Shown: one piece after another, positions 62,401-64,000 of the stretch
How the letters are laid out: the number at the start of each line of letters is the position of its first letter
How positions within the stretch are numbered: position 1 is the first letter of the stretch
From: Henricia sp. BOLD:AAB3569
Taxonomy: Eukaryota; Echinodermata; Asteroidea; Spinulosida; Echinasteridae
DNA length: 64,000 nt
Direction: 5' to 3'
NCBI GenBank assembly: GCA_037783545.1
Contig: JBBELK010000054.1
Location: 372,001-436,000 of the forward strand
The notes under the pieces: model-generated
Databases searched by the model: none
The model's input: the letters and a program-made list of their open reading frames with translations, nothing else
Told to the model about the DNA's origin: nothing
Program-made: the position numbers and the translations under genes

Positions 62401-63652
62401 AACTCTGCATCGGTGAATCCTCTGGGAGACTCCGAGCTGAGCTCCATCGACCAGCGACAGCGGCCCCCCTAGGGGGCCGCTTTGCTGATCGACGGCCGGA
62501 GGTGTAACGTTAACGGAAAGAGGACGGATCACCTCCGTCCTCTGCGCAGATTGTACACCGCGAGTCCCTCGCTTGAATCGGCCTCACCGATCCAGCAGGG
62601 GTCTCGCCTTTCATGCACACAGCGGTACCAGCAAGTATCGCAAGCACGAGGACCGGAGCCCTGTTAGGATTAGAGACGGTTCCGGAGCCCTCTTGGGCAA
62701 CATCCCCATTAGAAACCCCCATTATCCCTTGTCCTTCACCTAGCGCGCTCGTGGCGGAGGCTCTAACACCATGAGCAGTTAACGATGGAAAGTAGGCGAC
62801 GTATGCGGGGCCACCGAGAAATCGCTCGATGGCTGAAACTGCGCGACGGAAACCCAGAGCACAGGAGCACTGGGCTTGTGGAGCATGGCCCGGAAGCGCG
62901 TAGGCAGGGAGGCCGATCCTACGTGCGAGCCAGAACTGAAATCGCACGATAATTAAAAGGATATAGAGGTGAAATCTGTCCCAGAGTCGCTTCGTTTGCC
63001 AGGAGAACTGGTAGGAGCGTGGGCAGAATCTGAAGGAGACTCTCTTTGGAAGACTAACAGAAATCCGATCTCGAAATTGGCTGAACACCGGAGCAGTACA
63101 GAAGTACGTCTGGTCCAGATGAAGCCAAACGAAAAGTGAGGACGATCGTTGGGCCACGTGGCATGACCTGGGGTCATGGGGCTAGACCACATGGGCTAGA
63201 GGGGGTGTTTTTAGTGTTTATTTGGGTGATTCTATTCTCGCGAAAGGAATGCAATTGTTCAGTCAACTATGGAACAAGGTAAGCAGTTCAGTATAATAAT
63301 CTGGGTGTGTGTATTAACATCAGTAGCAGGTAAAACTTTAGTTTTCATTTGTTGTTGACTAAGGAAAGGCATTTGTCTCTTGATTTCCGTCCCTCACGCA
63401 TGAGGGACGGAATTGAATCAAGCTCATATGATATTAAAATCTCCTCACCAATGGGAAAAAATAGGGAAGCTCAAAAATGTGATTTGGACACGCTTTTTTA
63501 ACCAACTACAGAAGATGCAGTACATTGTTTGTATCATGCATTTTATAGAGATGACCAACTGCTGGAAGGGGAGGCATTGCCGAATGTATTGGAGGTTCAG
63601 GATATCATGTTGCCAGGGAGAGCAACGGAGCTGTGCTACATAAACGAGAAAG
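23185..63652 (+). CDS. Large 19-exon gene, TPR-like plus beta-rich protein, family not recognised (3' incomplete)
   Basis: Hand-built model with exons 23185-23431, 26275-26469, 27451-27686, 28409-28553, 31429-31573, 33205-33323, 35006-35225, 36593-36765, 37902-38088, 39060-39260, 39969-40094, 42258-42621, 44350-44460, 45803-46018, 51220-51434, 53850-53990, 54991-55223, 57312-57432 and 63549-63652. All 18 introns start GT and end AG, and every join keeps one open frame of 3499 nt, 1166 codons plus 1 nt. Residues 1-147 are acidic and Ser/Asp-rich, then basic. Residues about 325-440 contain TPR-like helices with the IG-HML-FYREA-P spacing. Residues about 825-1166 are beta-rich, with propeller-like strands such as VYVSTREGVYALDA. 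The end lies outside the window. No known family was recognised, and no catalytic motif is visible. A scaffold or adaptor role would fit this architecture but is only inference. The start is the first ATG of the only open frame of exon 1. Confidence 0.82.
23526..25182. mobile_element. Foldback MITE (GGGGGCATTTTGGCAACA family) split by a nested element
   Basis: Left arm 23526-23843 and right arm 25039-25182 begin and end with CTTTTCACAGTACGGGGGCA and a CCCCTTTTACCGTGGAAAGA complement. The interior contains ACCCTGTGTACAAATTTCCA in both arms. Located in intron 1. Other copies: 27181-27395, 38095-38325, 45275-45672. Confidence 0.8.
23844..25038. mobile_element. Nested TIR element, 1.2 kb
   Basis: CAATTCCATAAATTCAGATTT (23844) and its complement (25018-25038) bound the insertion. 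Inside is a palindrome about 23865-24175 centred on CTCGGTTTCGGACGTA. 24190-25010 resembles 39740-39945 in places (GCGCAAACC.TGACACAG). Terminal fragments recur at 28240-28310. No transposase. Confidence 0.7.
25190..25450. repeat. Fragment of GTGGATTCACACTGAGC-family foldback
   Basis: TTTGAGAAAAAGCGG.(A)TGGAGG and CCCTCCACATCGCTTTTCCTCAAAG are inverted. A GTGAATCCACCCTCAGGGTGGATTTGCACTGAGC hairpin lies at 25357-25391. Related sequence at 42945-43660 and 57451-58641. Confidence 0.6.
25627..25985. mobile_element. Foldback MITE, GGAGGTAAT family copy 2
   Basis: Left arm TTGAACAAAGATTTGAAGGAAATTACCTCC and right arm GGAGGTAATTTCATTCAAATCTTTGTTCAA are complementary, with a matching CTTGCA/TGCAAGTGGGAAGTATA core. 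Intron 1. Confidence 0.75.
26275..26469 (+). CDS. Exon 2: acidic patch, basic cluster and MTDFL motif
   Basis: Acceptor CTGTCTTTAAG ends at 26274 and the donor is G|GTAGAT. The phase-1 join continues the acidic run (SDDSDDDSTSEEDTSDE, residues 79-94, casein-kinase-2 style). A strongly basic stretch RPRHRTRLRQQKRRQK (residues 111-126) follows, then MTDFLAPF (127-134) and another acidic DSDSDKE. The basic cluster followed by MTDF resembles a PCNA-interacting PIP box, but the glutamine spacing is one residue off. Confidence 0.8.
26485..27180. other. Intron 2, no recognised feature
   Basis: AT-rich, non-coding. No clear repeat boundary seen before the MITE arm at 27181. Confidence 0.4.
27181..27395. 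mobile_element. Solo arm of the GGCATTTTGGCAACA MITE
   Basis: One arm only, ending near ATATACGCTCGTAACCAGGA, 55 bp before exon 3. Confidence 0.7.
27451..27686 (+). CDS. Exon 3: helical segment with tandem TAG-TAG acceptor
   Basis: The exon encodes about 78 residues, including LTELCIQKGINASG and the predicted helix TLLEKQIKWSLVDAL. The acceptor is ambiguous: TTGTAG|TAG| allows starts at 27451 or 27454. These are both in frame and differ by one valine. The donor GAG|GTAAGA (phase 0) lies inside what looks like the A box of a tRNA-derived SINE that continues into the intron. Confidence 0.82.
27671..27790 (+). repeat. tRNA-derived SINE overlapping the exon 3 donor
   Basis: CCACATGGTGTAGAGGTAAGAG looks like a tRNA A box, and GGTTCGAATCC (27720) is a B box about 40 bp downstream. 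The body CCCATGTTTGGTTGTTTC is shared with the SINE at 27807. The first about 16 bp are exon 3 coding sequence. Confidence 0.55.
27806..27935 (+). repeat. tRNA-derived SINE
   Basis: A box TAGCTCAGTTGGTAGAG and B box GGTTCAAATCC. The tail includes CATTTCAATGGTGGTTAGGC. The tRNA-like head (AGT anticodon position in related copies) has a mispaired anticodon arm, so it is a SINE and not a tRNA gene. Confidence 0.75.
27955..28320. repeat. Repeat with GGGCGAAATGG array and CTGCCTTTAAA end
   Basis: Repeated GAAGTGGTTTGGGGGCGAAATGGCACT motifs, a TTCGTCTCATGAGACGAA hairpin, then TTTTCTACGGTCATCATGTTTATA up to CTGCCTTTAAA. Copies at 51680-51995 (direct) and 63690-63830 (inverted). 28240-28320 adds an end of the 23844-25038 family. 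Confidence 0.7.
28409..28553 (+). CDS. Exon 4
   Basis: Acceptor CACTCATGCAG ends at 28408 and the donor is T|GTAAGA. The frame is RRDARSLWRRDWSENTTD, then QWILPAGCHSFCVADWK. Phase 0 entry and phase 1 exit match exons 3 and 5. No domain was recognised. Confidence 0.8.
28685..29140. mobile_element. TIR element, GTTAAAGTTGCATTGCCCGTG ends
   Basis: AAAGTTGCATTGCCCGTGTTT (28695) pairs with AAACACGGGCAGTGCAACTTT (29114). The interior has a run of GTACA/TGTAC palindromes (28860-28925) and a fragment shared with 16540-16600. Confidence 0.7.
29145..31428. other. Intron 4, mostly unassigned
   Basis: 29275-29460 contains GCCGTTAACGGC and GTTGCCGTTACGCG motifs and looks like a MITE starting TGTCCACACTAGAGC. 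29676-29708 repeats CGATTATACCAAACATCA. 29905 has a GTGATCGGG terminal fragment. The rest shows no gene. Confidence 0.45.
31429..31573 (+). CDS. Exon 5
   Basis: Acceptor TCTCTGCAG ends at 31428 and the donor is AG|GTCCGT (a weak, non-consensus donor). The segment LAHYINLTLPQQCADCNHSE has a C-x2-C pair. A charged helix around VSEAEQRELSIDRDVQQVK follows. Phase 1 in and 2 out fit both neighbours. Confidence 0.78.
32051..32696. mobile_element. TIR element, AGGGGTGTGA ends
   Basis: AGGGGTGTGAAATCTCTGATTTTTAGCGGA at the left, and AATTCTCCGCTCACACCCCT at the right. About 646 bp, no transposase. The sequence between is GC-richer with GGCATGCAG motifs. Confidence 0.65.
32795..32995 (+). repeat. tRNA-derived SINE (TGGCCGAGCGGTC head)
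   Basis: The head GGTGTTATGGCCGAGCGGTCTAGTGC resembles a class II (Leu/Ser) tRNA, with B box GGTTCAATTC. The body has TGCCCTTGAGCAAGGCACTC and the tail is AATAAATAAATA. A copy with a deleted head is at 37685-37870. Confidence 0.75.
33205..33323 (+). CDS. Exon 6: TPR-like helix pair
   Basis: Acceptor ACTCTTGCAG ends at 33204 and the donor is G|GTACAT. It reads YPKLVKHCFGLAIAYVWWAR, then AQEAFMKVANSYP. The A-(x)3-F-(x)2-A pattern followed by YP is typical of helix B of a tetratricopeptide repeat. Confidence 0.82.
33405..33545 (+). repeat. tRNA-derived SINE, diverged
   Basis: TGCCTTGTAGCGCAGCTAGTAGAGC head, B box GGTTTGAATCTC, tail ATTTCAATGGTGATTATGC. Same family as 27806 and 48301. Confidence 0.7.
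33640..33960. repeat. Foldback palindrome in intron 6
   Basis: Arms 33690-33800 and 33802-33930. The centre is ACAAAAAAATTTGT, with GTTTTGGACGAAAGGGTGAG and its complement in the arms. It is flanked by a CCTAATTT..AAATTAGGAC inverted repeat. Confidence 0.75.
34149..34396. mobile_element. MITE with AGGGGCGGATCCAGG ends
   Basis: AGGGGCGGATCCAGG at the left and CCTGGACCCGTCCCTG at the right, with G-rich/C-rich inner ends. A similar AGGGGCGGAT-type end is widespread in metazoan MITEs. Confidence 0.75.
34440..34870. mobile_element. TIR element, GCGGATTGCAAT ends
   Basis: CGGATTGCAATAAAATCG on the left pairs loosely with CCGCATATTGCAATTTG on the right. Inner ACTGGTCTGAGAC/GGTCTTAGACC and TATAGACCAGTC motifs are mirrored. 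Confidence 0.55.
35006..35225 (+). CDS. Exon 7: best TPR-like motif
   Basis: Acceptor CTTTGAACAG ends at 35005 and the donor is GG|GTTGGT. VLVEIGHMLTMFNQPDATGQ followed by FYREAVETA and HPDN closely follows TPR helix A/turn/helix B spacing. It is followed by a second helix TLQSLVLTASAYDQG. The intron begins with a poly-A/T tract. Confidence 0.84.
35385..35545 (-). repeat. SINE-like tRNA fragment, minus orientation
   Basis: TGGGAGGAAAACCTCACACA, GAGAAACCCACGGAATCAAG and TGGCATTCGAACCAGGGCC form a reversed tRNA-like block. A related fragment (CCCTGGTTCGAATTCC) is at 39598. Confidence 0.5.
36076..36511. mobile_element. TIR element, CTAGAGAAATCGCTTCG ends
   Basis: GTTCTCACTAGAGAAATCGCTTCG and CGAAGCGATTTCTCTAGTGTGAAC are near-perfect inverted ends. 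Internal CGTTCGACGAAGCGATC motifs repeat. Ends 80 bp before exon 8. Confidence 0.8.
36593..36765 (+). CDS. Exon 8
   Basis: Acceptor GTGTTTTTCACAG ends at 36592 and the donor is G|GTAAGG. The exon encodes MGGPSATHAAGLWTAAAKQA, then a helix EDAVRAAVESLLHCHAGHLP. It is Ala-rich and helical, consistent with a continued solenoid. Phase 2 in, phase 1 out. Confidence 0.82.
36800..37125. repeat. Intron 8: AATCGATTCC cluster and GGGGCCAATTTCATG-type MITE end
   Basis: 36805-36905 is dense in GAATCGATTC-like palindromes. 36910-37120 has TAGCAAAATATTTGC and TTTATGAAATTGGCCCC, the terminus shared with 39284-39557. Confidence 0.55.
37685..37870 (+). repeat. tRNA-derived SINE, ending 30 bp before exon 9
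   Basis: Same body as 32795-32995 (CCTTGAGCAAGGCACTCAAC, CCTCCGCTGTTGGATGTG), with an ATAAA-rich tail that forms the polypyrimidine-poor lead-in to the exon 9 acceptor. Confidence 0.75.
37902..38088 (+). CDS. Exon 9
   Basis: Acceptor TTCAAATCTTAG ends at 37901 and the donor is AG|GTATAC. It reads WSPDVGFNRNREWLRSAQAF, LEKLLDEKCPFVGFYLSFIL and GVAAQNAYHYHFIR. It is helical in appearance. A foldback MITE begins only 6 nt into the following intron, at 38095. Confidence 0.84.
38095..38325. mobile_element. Solo arm of the GGCATTTTGGCAACA MITE
   Basis: GAGTCTTTCCACGGTGAAGGG begins at intron 9 position +7. The arm ends near CATGTAACCGGGACGG. Confidence 0.8.
38426..38610. mobile_element. Small MITE, GCCGCACACCTTTGCGATTTACCGG ends
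   Basis: The 38434-38460 sequence is the reverse complement of 38577-38600. GC-rich centre with CCGGTCTATAGCGTACGGTC. About 180 bp. Confidence 0.8.
39060..39260 (+). CDS. Exon 10
   Basis: Acceptor TTGGCCCCTTAG ends at 39059 and the donor is AG|GTGAGT (consensus). It encodes GHGVSGELARVLSEGDVRAH, WWLFQEWITEKAIASKRLIT and VLSLVWRQSLEHPCYCDGR. Helical, no recognised domain. The intron is entered by a MITE with a GGGGCCAATTTCATG end. Confidence 0.84.
39284..39557. mobile_element. MITE, GGGGCCAATTTCATG ends
   Basis: GGGGGCCAATTTCATGGAGC on the left and ATATAATTGGCCCC on the right. GCTTAAGC and GTTTGCTAGC motifs inside. Related ends at 37095-37115, 39618-39635 and 42222-42235. Confidence 0.65.
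39735..39950. repeat. Repeat related to 24330-24880
   Basis: AGGATATGCAAAACCCGAGCGACGAAA and GTGCGCAAACCATGACACAGCCCCTTT match the 24360-24390 and 24840-24870 region in inverse or direct form. Ends just before exon 11. Confidence 0.5.
39969..40094 (+). CDS. Exon 11 (short)
   Basis: Acceptor TATTTTTCTGAAAG ends at 39968 and the donor is GG|GTGAGC. Translation EQVTDIQGITPDLCLTSKGH and LSGALMQNLPPLAAVCIDPL. It is needed to bridge exons 10 and 12 in phase (2 in, 2 out). The frame is short and has no ATG, so ORF-based surveys would miss it. Confidence 0.78.
40568..41025. mobile_element. MITE, GCAATGCATAGTTCCGA family, copy 1
   Basis: 17-bp ends GCAATGCATAGTTCCGA and complement. The interior has CCGAACCCGCCGACCAATCA and ATAGCAACAATATCCA. 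About 458 bp, no transposase. Confidence 0.85.
41056..41503. mobile_element. Same MITE family, copy 2, opposite orientation
   Basis: Inverted relative to copy 1 with a 30-bp gap (41026-41055), so 40568-41503 folds into a 0.9-kb near-perfect palindrome. Confidence 0.85.
41988..42126. mobile_element. Short MITE, TAGACTACTAAAG ends
   Basis: TAGACTACTAAAGTG and CACTTTAGTAGTCTA (reverse complement), 139 bp, with a GACGTCACAC next to the right end. Confidence 0.8.
42258..42621 (+). CDS. Exon 12 (largest)
   Basis: Acceptor AATTCTGTCGCAG ends at 42257 and the donor is AAG|GTATAC. It reads KTSIVIVKELICCLLDTWGS, HPNIIFTDPESTATVSLIIP, then the charged VPKKRYLARIVENINLIRRE and QERKK. A nearer acceptor at 42310 gives a frame incompatible with exon 11, so 42258 was chosen. 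Mixed beta and helical content. Confidence 0.82.
42674..42825. mobile_element. Short MITE, CTATAGACCGTATTGAATAGC ends
   Basis: Ends CTATAGACCGTATTGAATAG and its complement, with GCCGCCATTTCGTTGGGC-type inner arms, 152 bp. A half copy is at 47480-47537. Confidence 0.8.
42945..43660. mobile_element. AAAAAGCGGCGTGGAGG-family element split by a MITE
   Basis: TTTGAAAAAAGCGGCGTAGAAGG (43000) pairs with CCCTCCACATAGCTTTGTCTCAAAG (43610). The GCAATGCATAGTTCC-family MITE is inserted at 43068-43486. Confidence 0.6.
43068..43486. mobile_element. GCAATGCATAGTTCCGA MITE, copy 3
   Basis: AATGCATAGTTCCGAGATTG to GGTCGGAACTATGCATT, same interior landmarks as copies 1 and 2 but more diverged. Confidence 0.8.
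43665..44349. other. Intron 12, right part
   Basis: AT-rich with a fragment GGTATGGCGGACATACAGGG (foldback-family piece, 43722). No gene. Confidence 0.4.
44350..44460 (+). CDS. Exon 13
   Basis: Acceptor CCGTTTATTAG ends at 44349 and the donor is CAG|GTAATC. 37 residues, including GLGIYDDAKLKVVKDFVDFF and IARNTEPRMQ. Phase 0 on both sides, so it could be skipped without a frameshift. Confidence 0.82.
44510..44710 (+). pseudogene. Coding-like fragment, possibly retroelement gag
   Basis: Reads SKAVEDSAGDGQAAEKG, then after a frame change EEILVNLAQLHAAAARYKAN and TANMRL, ending at TAA. Ala-rich helical sequence without recognised motifs. It lies 50 bp after exon 13. Confidence 0.3.
44720..45270. 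other. Intron 13, unassigned AT-rich DNA
   Basis: No coding or repeat structure recognised. Confidence 0.4.
45275..45672. mobile_element. Complete GGCATTTTGGCAACA foldback MITE
   Basis: Both arms present: GAGTCTTTTCACGGGAAAGG on the left and CATTTACTGTGGAAAGACCC on the right. The centre is near GACCTAAAATGTAACAC. Arms of about 185 bp share ACCCTGTGTACAAATTTCC. It is the best reference copy for the family. Confidence 0.85.
45803..46018 (+). CDS. Exon 14
   Basis: Acceptor TTTCTCTTTGCAG ends at 45802 and the donor is GTG|GTACGT. WIRNFMQDKFANPKKSPEP is followed by a helix KADFAKYLAEVNSF and a beta-rich end TVILLLQVNRHSLFV. Phase 0 on both sides. This marks the switch from helical to beta-rich sequence. 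Confidence 0.84.
46270..46412 (-). repeat. tRNA-derived SINE, minus orientation
   Basis: GGGATTCGAACCCAAGACC, ACTAGGCAGATGCTCTACC and AGCTGAGCTA are the reversed tRNA-like head. The reversed tail ATCACCATTGAAATGAAAC is at 46282. Confidence 0.8.
46420..47995. other. Intron 14, middle
   Basis: Contains GTACGCG and TGTACAC-rich DNA (46730-47370), a half MITE (47480-47537) and a long G tract (47560-47637). No credible gene. Confidence 0.45.
48000..48130 (-). repeat. tRNA-derived SINE, minus
   Basis: GGTGCCTTATCGGGATTTGA, GACTCACTAGGCAGATGC and GAGCTATAAGGCAC. Confidence 0.8.
48190..48400 (+). repeat. tRNA-derived SINE with 20-bp hairpin upstream
   Basis: Head 48301-48375: TGCCTTATAGCTCAGCTGG, anticodon-loop position CTAGTGA, B box GGTTCAAATCC. 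It is preceded by a perfect 20-bp stem GTTGGTATTACTCCCTCAGG (48257-48276 with 48281-48300). The anticodon stem has a C-T mismatch, so it is not called a tRNA gene. Confidence 0.75.
48857..49135. mobile_element. MITE, AATAGACCGTATTCCTGAACG ends
   Basis: AATAGACCGTATTCCTGAACG pairs with CGTTCAGAAATATGGCCTATT. The inner GCGTACGCGGAGCGCGC is GC-rich. Confidence 0.7.
49188..50257. mobile_element. TIR element, TTAAAGGTACACACCGGC ends, with 138-bp repeats
   Basis: Perfect 18-bp inverted ends. It contains three 138-bp tandem units (49818-50231). No transposase motif. Confidence 0.8.
49818..50231 (+). repeat. 138-bp x 3 in-frame minisatellite
   Basis: Unit starts at 49818, 49956 and 50094. It contains GTCACGTGACC and encodes a 46-residue repeat (SHVTSFFENCSKTAKFCGFF, then SEYVQFISEGHSESGMG) with no stop in any unit. 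Units differ at only a few bases. Confidence 0.85.
50259..50923. mobile_element. TIR element, CTCTTCACACGACAT ends
   Basis: GCCTCTTCACACGACATAAA and GACTCGTGTGAAAAGGGC are inverted, with AACTTGCAAGG/CCTTGCAA just inside. Abuts the previous element directly, which suggests shared target preference. The interior has repeated TCTCAAGGA. Confidence 0.75.
51220..51434 (+). CDS. Exon 15
   Basis: Acceptor TTTCTATTACTAG ends at 51219 and the donor is AA|GTAAGC. It encodes FYHPYGEPGGSWVLPDNIDC and ANVFFAFTGKSETNIGFPHL. Beta-rich. The preceding intron is about 5.2 kb and holds SINEs and two TIR elements. Confidence 0.83.
51680..51995. repeat. Second copy of the GGGCGAAATGG / CTGCCTTTAAA repeat
   Basis: Direct copy of 27955-28235, with the TTCGTCTCATGAGACGAA hairpin and TTTCTACGGTCATCATGTTT. 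Confidence 0.75.
52067..52240. mobile_element. Palindromic MITE, CATATGGACTGGCA ends
   Basis: CATATGGACTGGCA and TGCCAGTCCATATG at the ends. The arms share CCTCTTGTGGTCAC and GGGCCCATAGA. About 170 bp. Confidence 0.8.
52250..52430 (+). pseudogene. Possible transposon coding fragment
   Basis: Reads FAKKQSIKGHLSRFLNRMQD, then YEHRTLQQ, stop, ALEQYASQELDSLSVKL. The KxSIKGxLxRF pattern recalls gag-type sequences of retroelements, but the match is weak. Confidence 0.25.
52430..52708 (+). CDS. Candidate extra exon, frame open, placement unsolved
   Basis: An open, GC-richer frame reads FGFLASVSELLFTDTVGNLQ, LVPLSLHHPEVSGPVKIPAG and VWGILYNWPPRDSLGKLPRY. It ends at a possible donor G|GTAGTA (phase 1). 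Acceptor candidates end at 52425, 52441 or 52447. None fits the phase left by exon 15 (2), and the exit phase does not fit exon 16. Exon 15 joins exon 16 in phase without it. It may be an alternative cassette with further small exons, or a fragment of an unrelated element. Confidence 0.35.
52717..53141. mobile_element. TIR element, TATGGCTCTTTCCACAGTAATGGGG ends
   Basis: Perfect ends TATGGCTCTTTCCACAGTAA and complement, and mirrored AATTTTCCTATTACGTATG inside. A diverged relative of the GGCATTTTGGCAACA family. Confidence 0.8.
53270..53356. repeat. SINE-like 3' end with CACT microsatellite
   Basis: ATGCCGGCATGGCGTTAAACTC is followed by five CACT/CTCA repeats, a typical tail of a dispersed invertebrate repeat. 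Confidence 0.55.
53850..53990 (+). CDS. Exon 16
   Basis: Acceptor CCCCTCTCTTAG ends at 53849 and the donor is AA|GTAGGC. MHLFDDKGNIVTFQKFTEKK, then FFTACCGYKIIGTDWTKTK. The first strand resembles a propeller blade (F-D-x-G-N). Phase 2 on both sides. An ATG-led shadow frame overlaps but does not match the splice phases. Confidence 0.82.
54562..54682. repeat. 11-bp x 11 minisatellite
   Basis: TTCGTGCAACA is repeated exactly 11 times (121 bp). Because 11 is not a multiple of three, all frames on both strands are open, producing spurious ORFs (HSCNIRATFVQ repeats). Confidence 0.95.
54991..55223 (+). CDS. Exon 17: propeller-like blade
   Basis: Acceptor GGTTTCTTCAG ends at 54990 and the donor is A|GTAGGA. 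CDIQSGVESWSSQLPRITEL is followed by NTVYVSTREGVYALDANKLK. The VYV-G-VYALDA pattern is typical of a PQQ/WD-type beta-propeller blade. Phase 2 in, 1 out. Confidence 0.84.
55224..57311. other. Intron 17
   Basis: AT-rich. It contains a GC-rich island (55795-55965, GGCCGGCGGCGGCCG) and a GATAGCAATGGTAACAAACA motif shared with 25590 and 33105. No gene or clear element ends. Confidence 0.45.
57312..57432 (+). CDS. Exon 18
   Basis: Acceptor CCATCTTCACAG ends at 57311 and the donor is GC|GTAAGT. Beta-rich residues SMKVLGPRGVIVIGDSGLQY, then NRTFLALDNHLLILQRRRV. The intron is at least 6.1 kb and contains a composite foldback element and the GC-rich TIR element. Confidence 0.82.
57451..58641. mobile_element. 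Foldback element, TGGATTCACACTGAGC family
   Basis: TGGATTCACACTGAG on the left and GTGTGAATCCA on the right. The arms share TTTTGGAGTAAAAC and its complement. Starts 18 bp after exon 18. It is interrupted by the element at 57753-58562. Confidence 0.65.
57753..58562. mobile_element. Nested foldback element, TTCTCAATGCATCATGGGATTGG ends
   Basis: Inverted ends TTCTCAATGCATCATGGG and CCCATGACGCATTGAGAA. The inner arms share TATGGCGGATATGCAGGGAG and GTTTCGGGACATGTTTGTC. Relatives at 10490, 13794-15201, 19114-20660 and 22000. Confidence 0.75.
58645..59340. other. Intron 18, AT-rich; 106-codon open frame not accepted as an exon
   Basis: 58758-59078 is open, but its codon content is AT-driven and no acceptor gives the phase needed after exon 18. 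Confidence 0.4.
59343..59666. mobile_element. Deletion derivative of the GC-rich TIR element
   Basis: Perfect outer ends CTGTTACGAAACATATTGTG and complement. 59400-59560 matches the reverse complement of 63110-63265 (the right end of the larger element), then a short core and the opposite end. Confidence 0.8.
60590..60740. repeat. AACGTT-rich cluster
   Basis: At least seven AACGTT/AACGTC motifs with TTGGTCCAACGTT and TTGATCCAACGTTGGG, ending GCTGTCTGGGG. Confidence 0.75.
61770..62300. repeat. Irregular GC-rich tandem repeat in the TIR element
   Basis: Units begin with GTGTGCTG.GGAAAGGCAAGC near 61780, 61945, 62057 and 62192, and include CGCCAGCTCCGNTGT and GCTAGCAGGTGGGNCGCAC. Confidence 0.7.
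63549..63652 (+). CDS. Exon 19 (last exon in window)
   Basis: Acceptor ATGCATTTTATAG ends at 63548 and the donor is G|GTAAGA. In the phase demanded by exon 18 it reads DDQLLEGEALPNVLEVQDIM and LPGRATELCYINEK. A second possible acceptor ending at 63511 gives an open frame with the same reading but the wrong phase for exon 18. The gene continues past the window. Confidence 0.68.
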
Positions 63653-63689
63653 GTAAGATTTCTTTGTGTAGCTTATGTGAAATGCCAAC

Positions 63690-63830
63690 TTAAAGGCAGT
63701 ATACATATTGCTATCTCGAAAATCAAAAATGTTCACAGATTTACGCCTAACTTATAACATGATGACCGTAGAAGACTTCCCCTAAAATGGTTTTGTCTGA
63801 AGTACTATAGTCTTTGAGAAATGAGTAAAA
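63690..63830 (-). repeat. Third copy of the CTGCCTTTAAA repeat, inverted
   Basis: CTATCTCGAAAATCAAAAAT, AACATGATGACCGTAGAA and TCTTTGAGAAATGAGTAAAA match 27955-28235 in reverse. Confidence 0.75.
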
Positions 63831-64000
63831 CAATGCATAGTTCCGAGTTTGCCTAGTTAGCGCTGCCCCCTTGGATATTGTTGCTATGGCTCACATGCTA
63901 TCGTCAAAATGGCGACACACTGCGCACAAAGCAATGAGACTTTCAACAGAAAGCACAGATTCATTGGAGAAAACTGAAAGGTATTCATGTTTCAGGGTCG
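63831..64000. mobile_element. GCAATGCATAGTTCCGA MITE, copy 4, cut by window edge
   Basis: Starts CAATGCATAGTTCCGAGTTT and runs to the edge. Inserted directly into or beside the preceding repeat. Confidence 0.8.

Larger units (their letters stand above)
59667..63300. mobile_element. 3.6-kb GC-rich TIR element
   Basis: 59667-59720 and 63247-63300 are inverted (TGCTTACCTTGTTCCATAGT and complement). The interior is strongly GC-rich, unlike its surroundings. It contains variable 110-160-bp tandem units at 61770-62300. No recognisable transposase: the longest frames (61021-61551 and 62510-63157, minus) show no catalytic motif I can name. Confidence 0.7.

Noticed and set aside
62510-63157. Tyrosine recombinase (DIRS-like) from LTAHGVRASATS
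   Set aside because: The H-x-x-R-like string is suggestive, but the rest of the frame lacks the flanking recombinase blocks and the upstream Arg/Tyr; too weak to call.
63512-63652. Exon 19 starting at 63512
   Set aside because: The sequence is open, but entry phase does not match exon 18; the acceptor ending at 63548 does.
1-64000. CRISPR array or bacterial defence system
   Set aside because: No spaced direct repeats of CRISPR type, no cas genes, and spliced genes throughout: the window is eukaryotic.

Overview
The window looks like nuclear DNA from a marine invertebrate, probably an echinoderm or a related deuterostome. It has long introns with GT/AG splice sites, many AGGCCTA-rich AT stretches, abundant tRNA-derived SINEs and foldback MITEs, and degenerate Tc1, Mutator-like and P-element-like transposase remnants. 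There are no operons, ribosome binding sites or bacterial-style gene packing. The species assignment is an inference from style only.

Layout. 1-8450: tandem and segmentally duplicated AT-rich repeats carrying many paired TGACGTCA (CRE-type) palindromes, ending in a twice-repeated 60-bp hairpin unit. 5110-5430 is a tRNA-derived SINE. 9129-9488: C-terminal half of a Tc1/mariner transposase. 10590-12920: a broken Mutator-like (MULE) element bounded by mirrored arrays of a 16-bp CGTACGAGTTGG unit. Its transposase stop codon is followed within 100 bp by three histone-type 3' stem-loops. 13000-20650: inverted-repeat elements and two 1408-bp direct copies. Between the copies lies a 3.9-kb segment with 16-bp inverted ends, holding P-element-type transposase exons (+) and a broken PHD-finger gene (-). 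21100-22000 is an inverted copy of the left-end CRE repeat.

23185 to beyond 63652 (+): one large split gene, reconstructed here by hand as 19 coding exons (3499 nt, 1166 codons so far, open at the right edge). Every exon join has GT/AG sites and compatible phase. The predicted protein has an acidic, Ser/Asp-rich and then basic N-terminus, helical TPR-like segments in exons 6-7, and a beta-rich C-terminal half with propeller-like strands. I do not recognise the family. An additional coding-looking stretch at about 52430-52708 may be a missed or alternative exon.

The introns are packed with non-autonomous transposons from more than a dozen foldback/TIR families, at least seven tRNA-derived SINEs, minisatellites (11 bp x 11; 138 bp x 3), and a GC-rich 3.6-kb TIR element with its own deletion derivative next to it. 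Two insertions sit at splice donors of the gene (exons 3 and 9).

The exon model, repeat boundaries and motif calls come from reading the sequence. Identity percentages, family names from databases and expression could not be checked.
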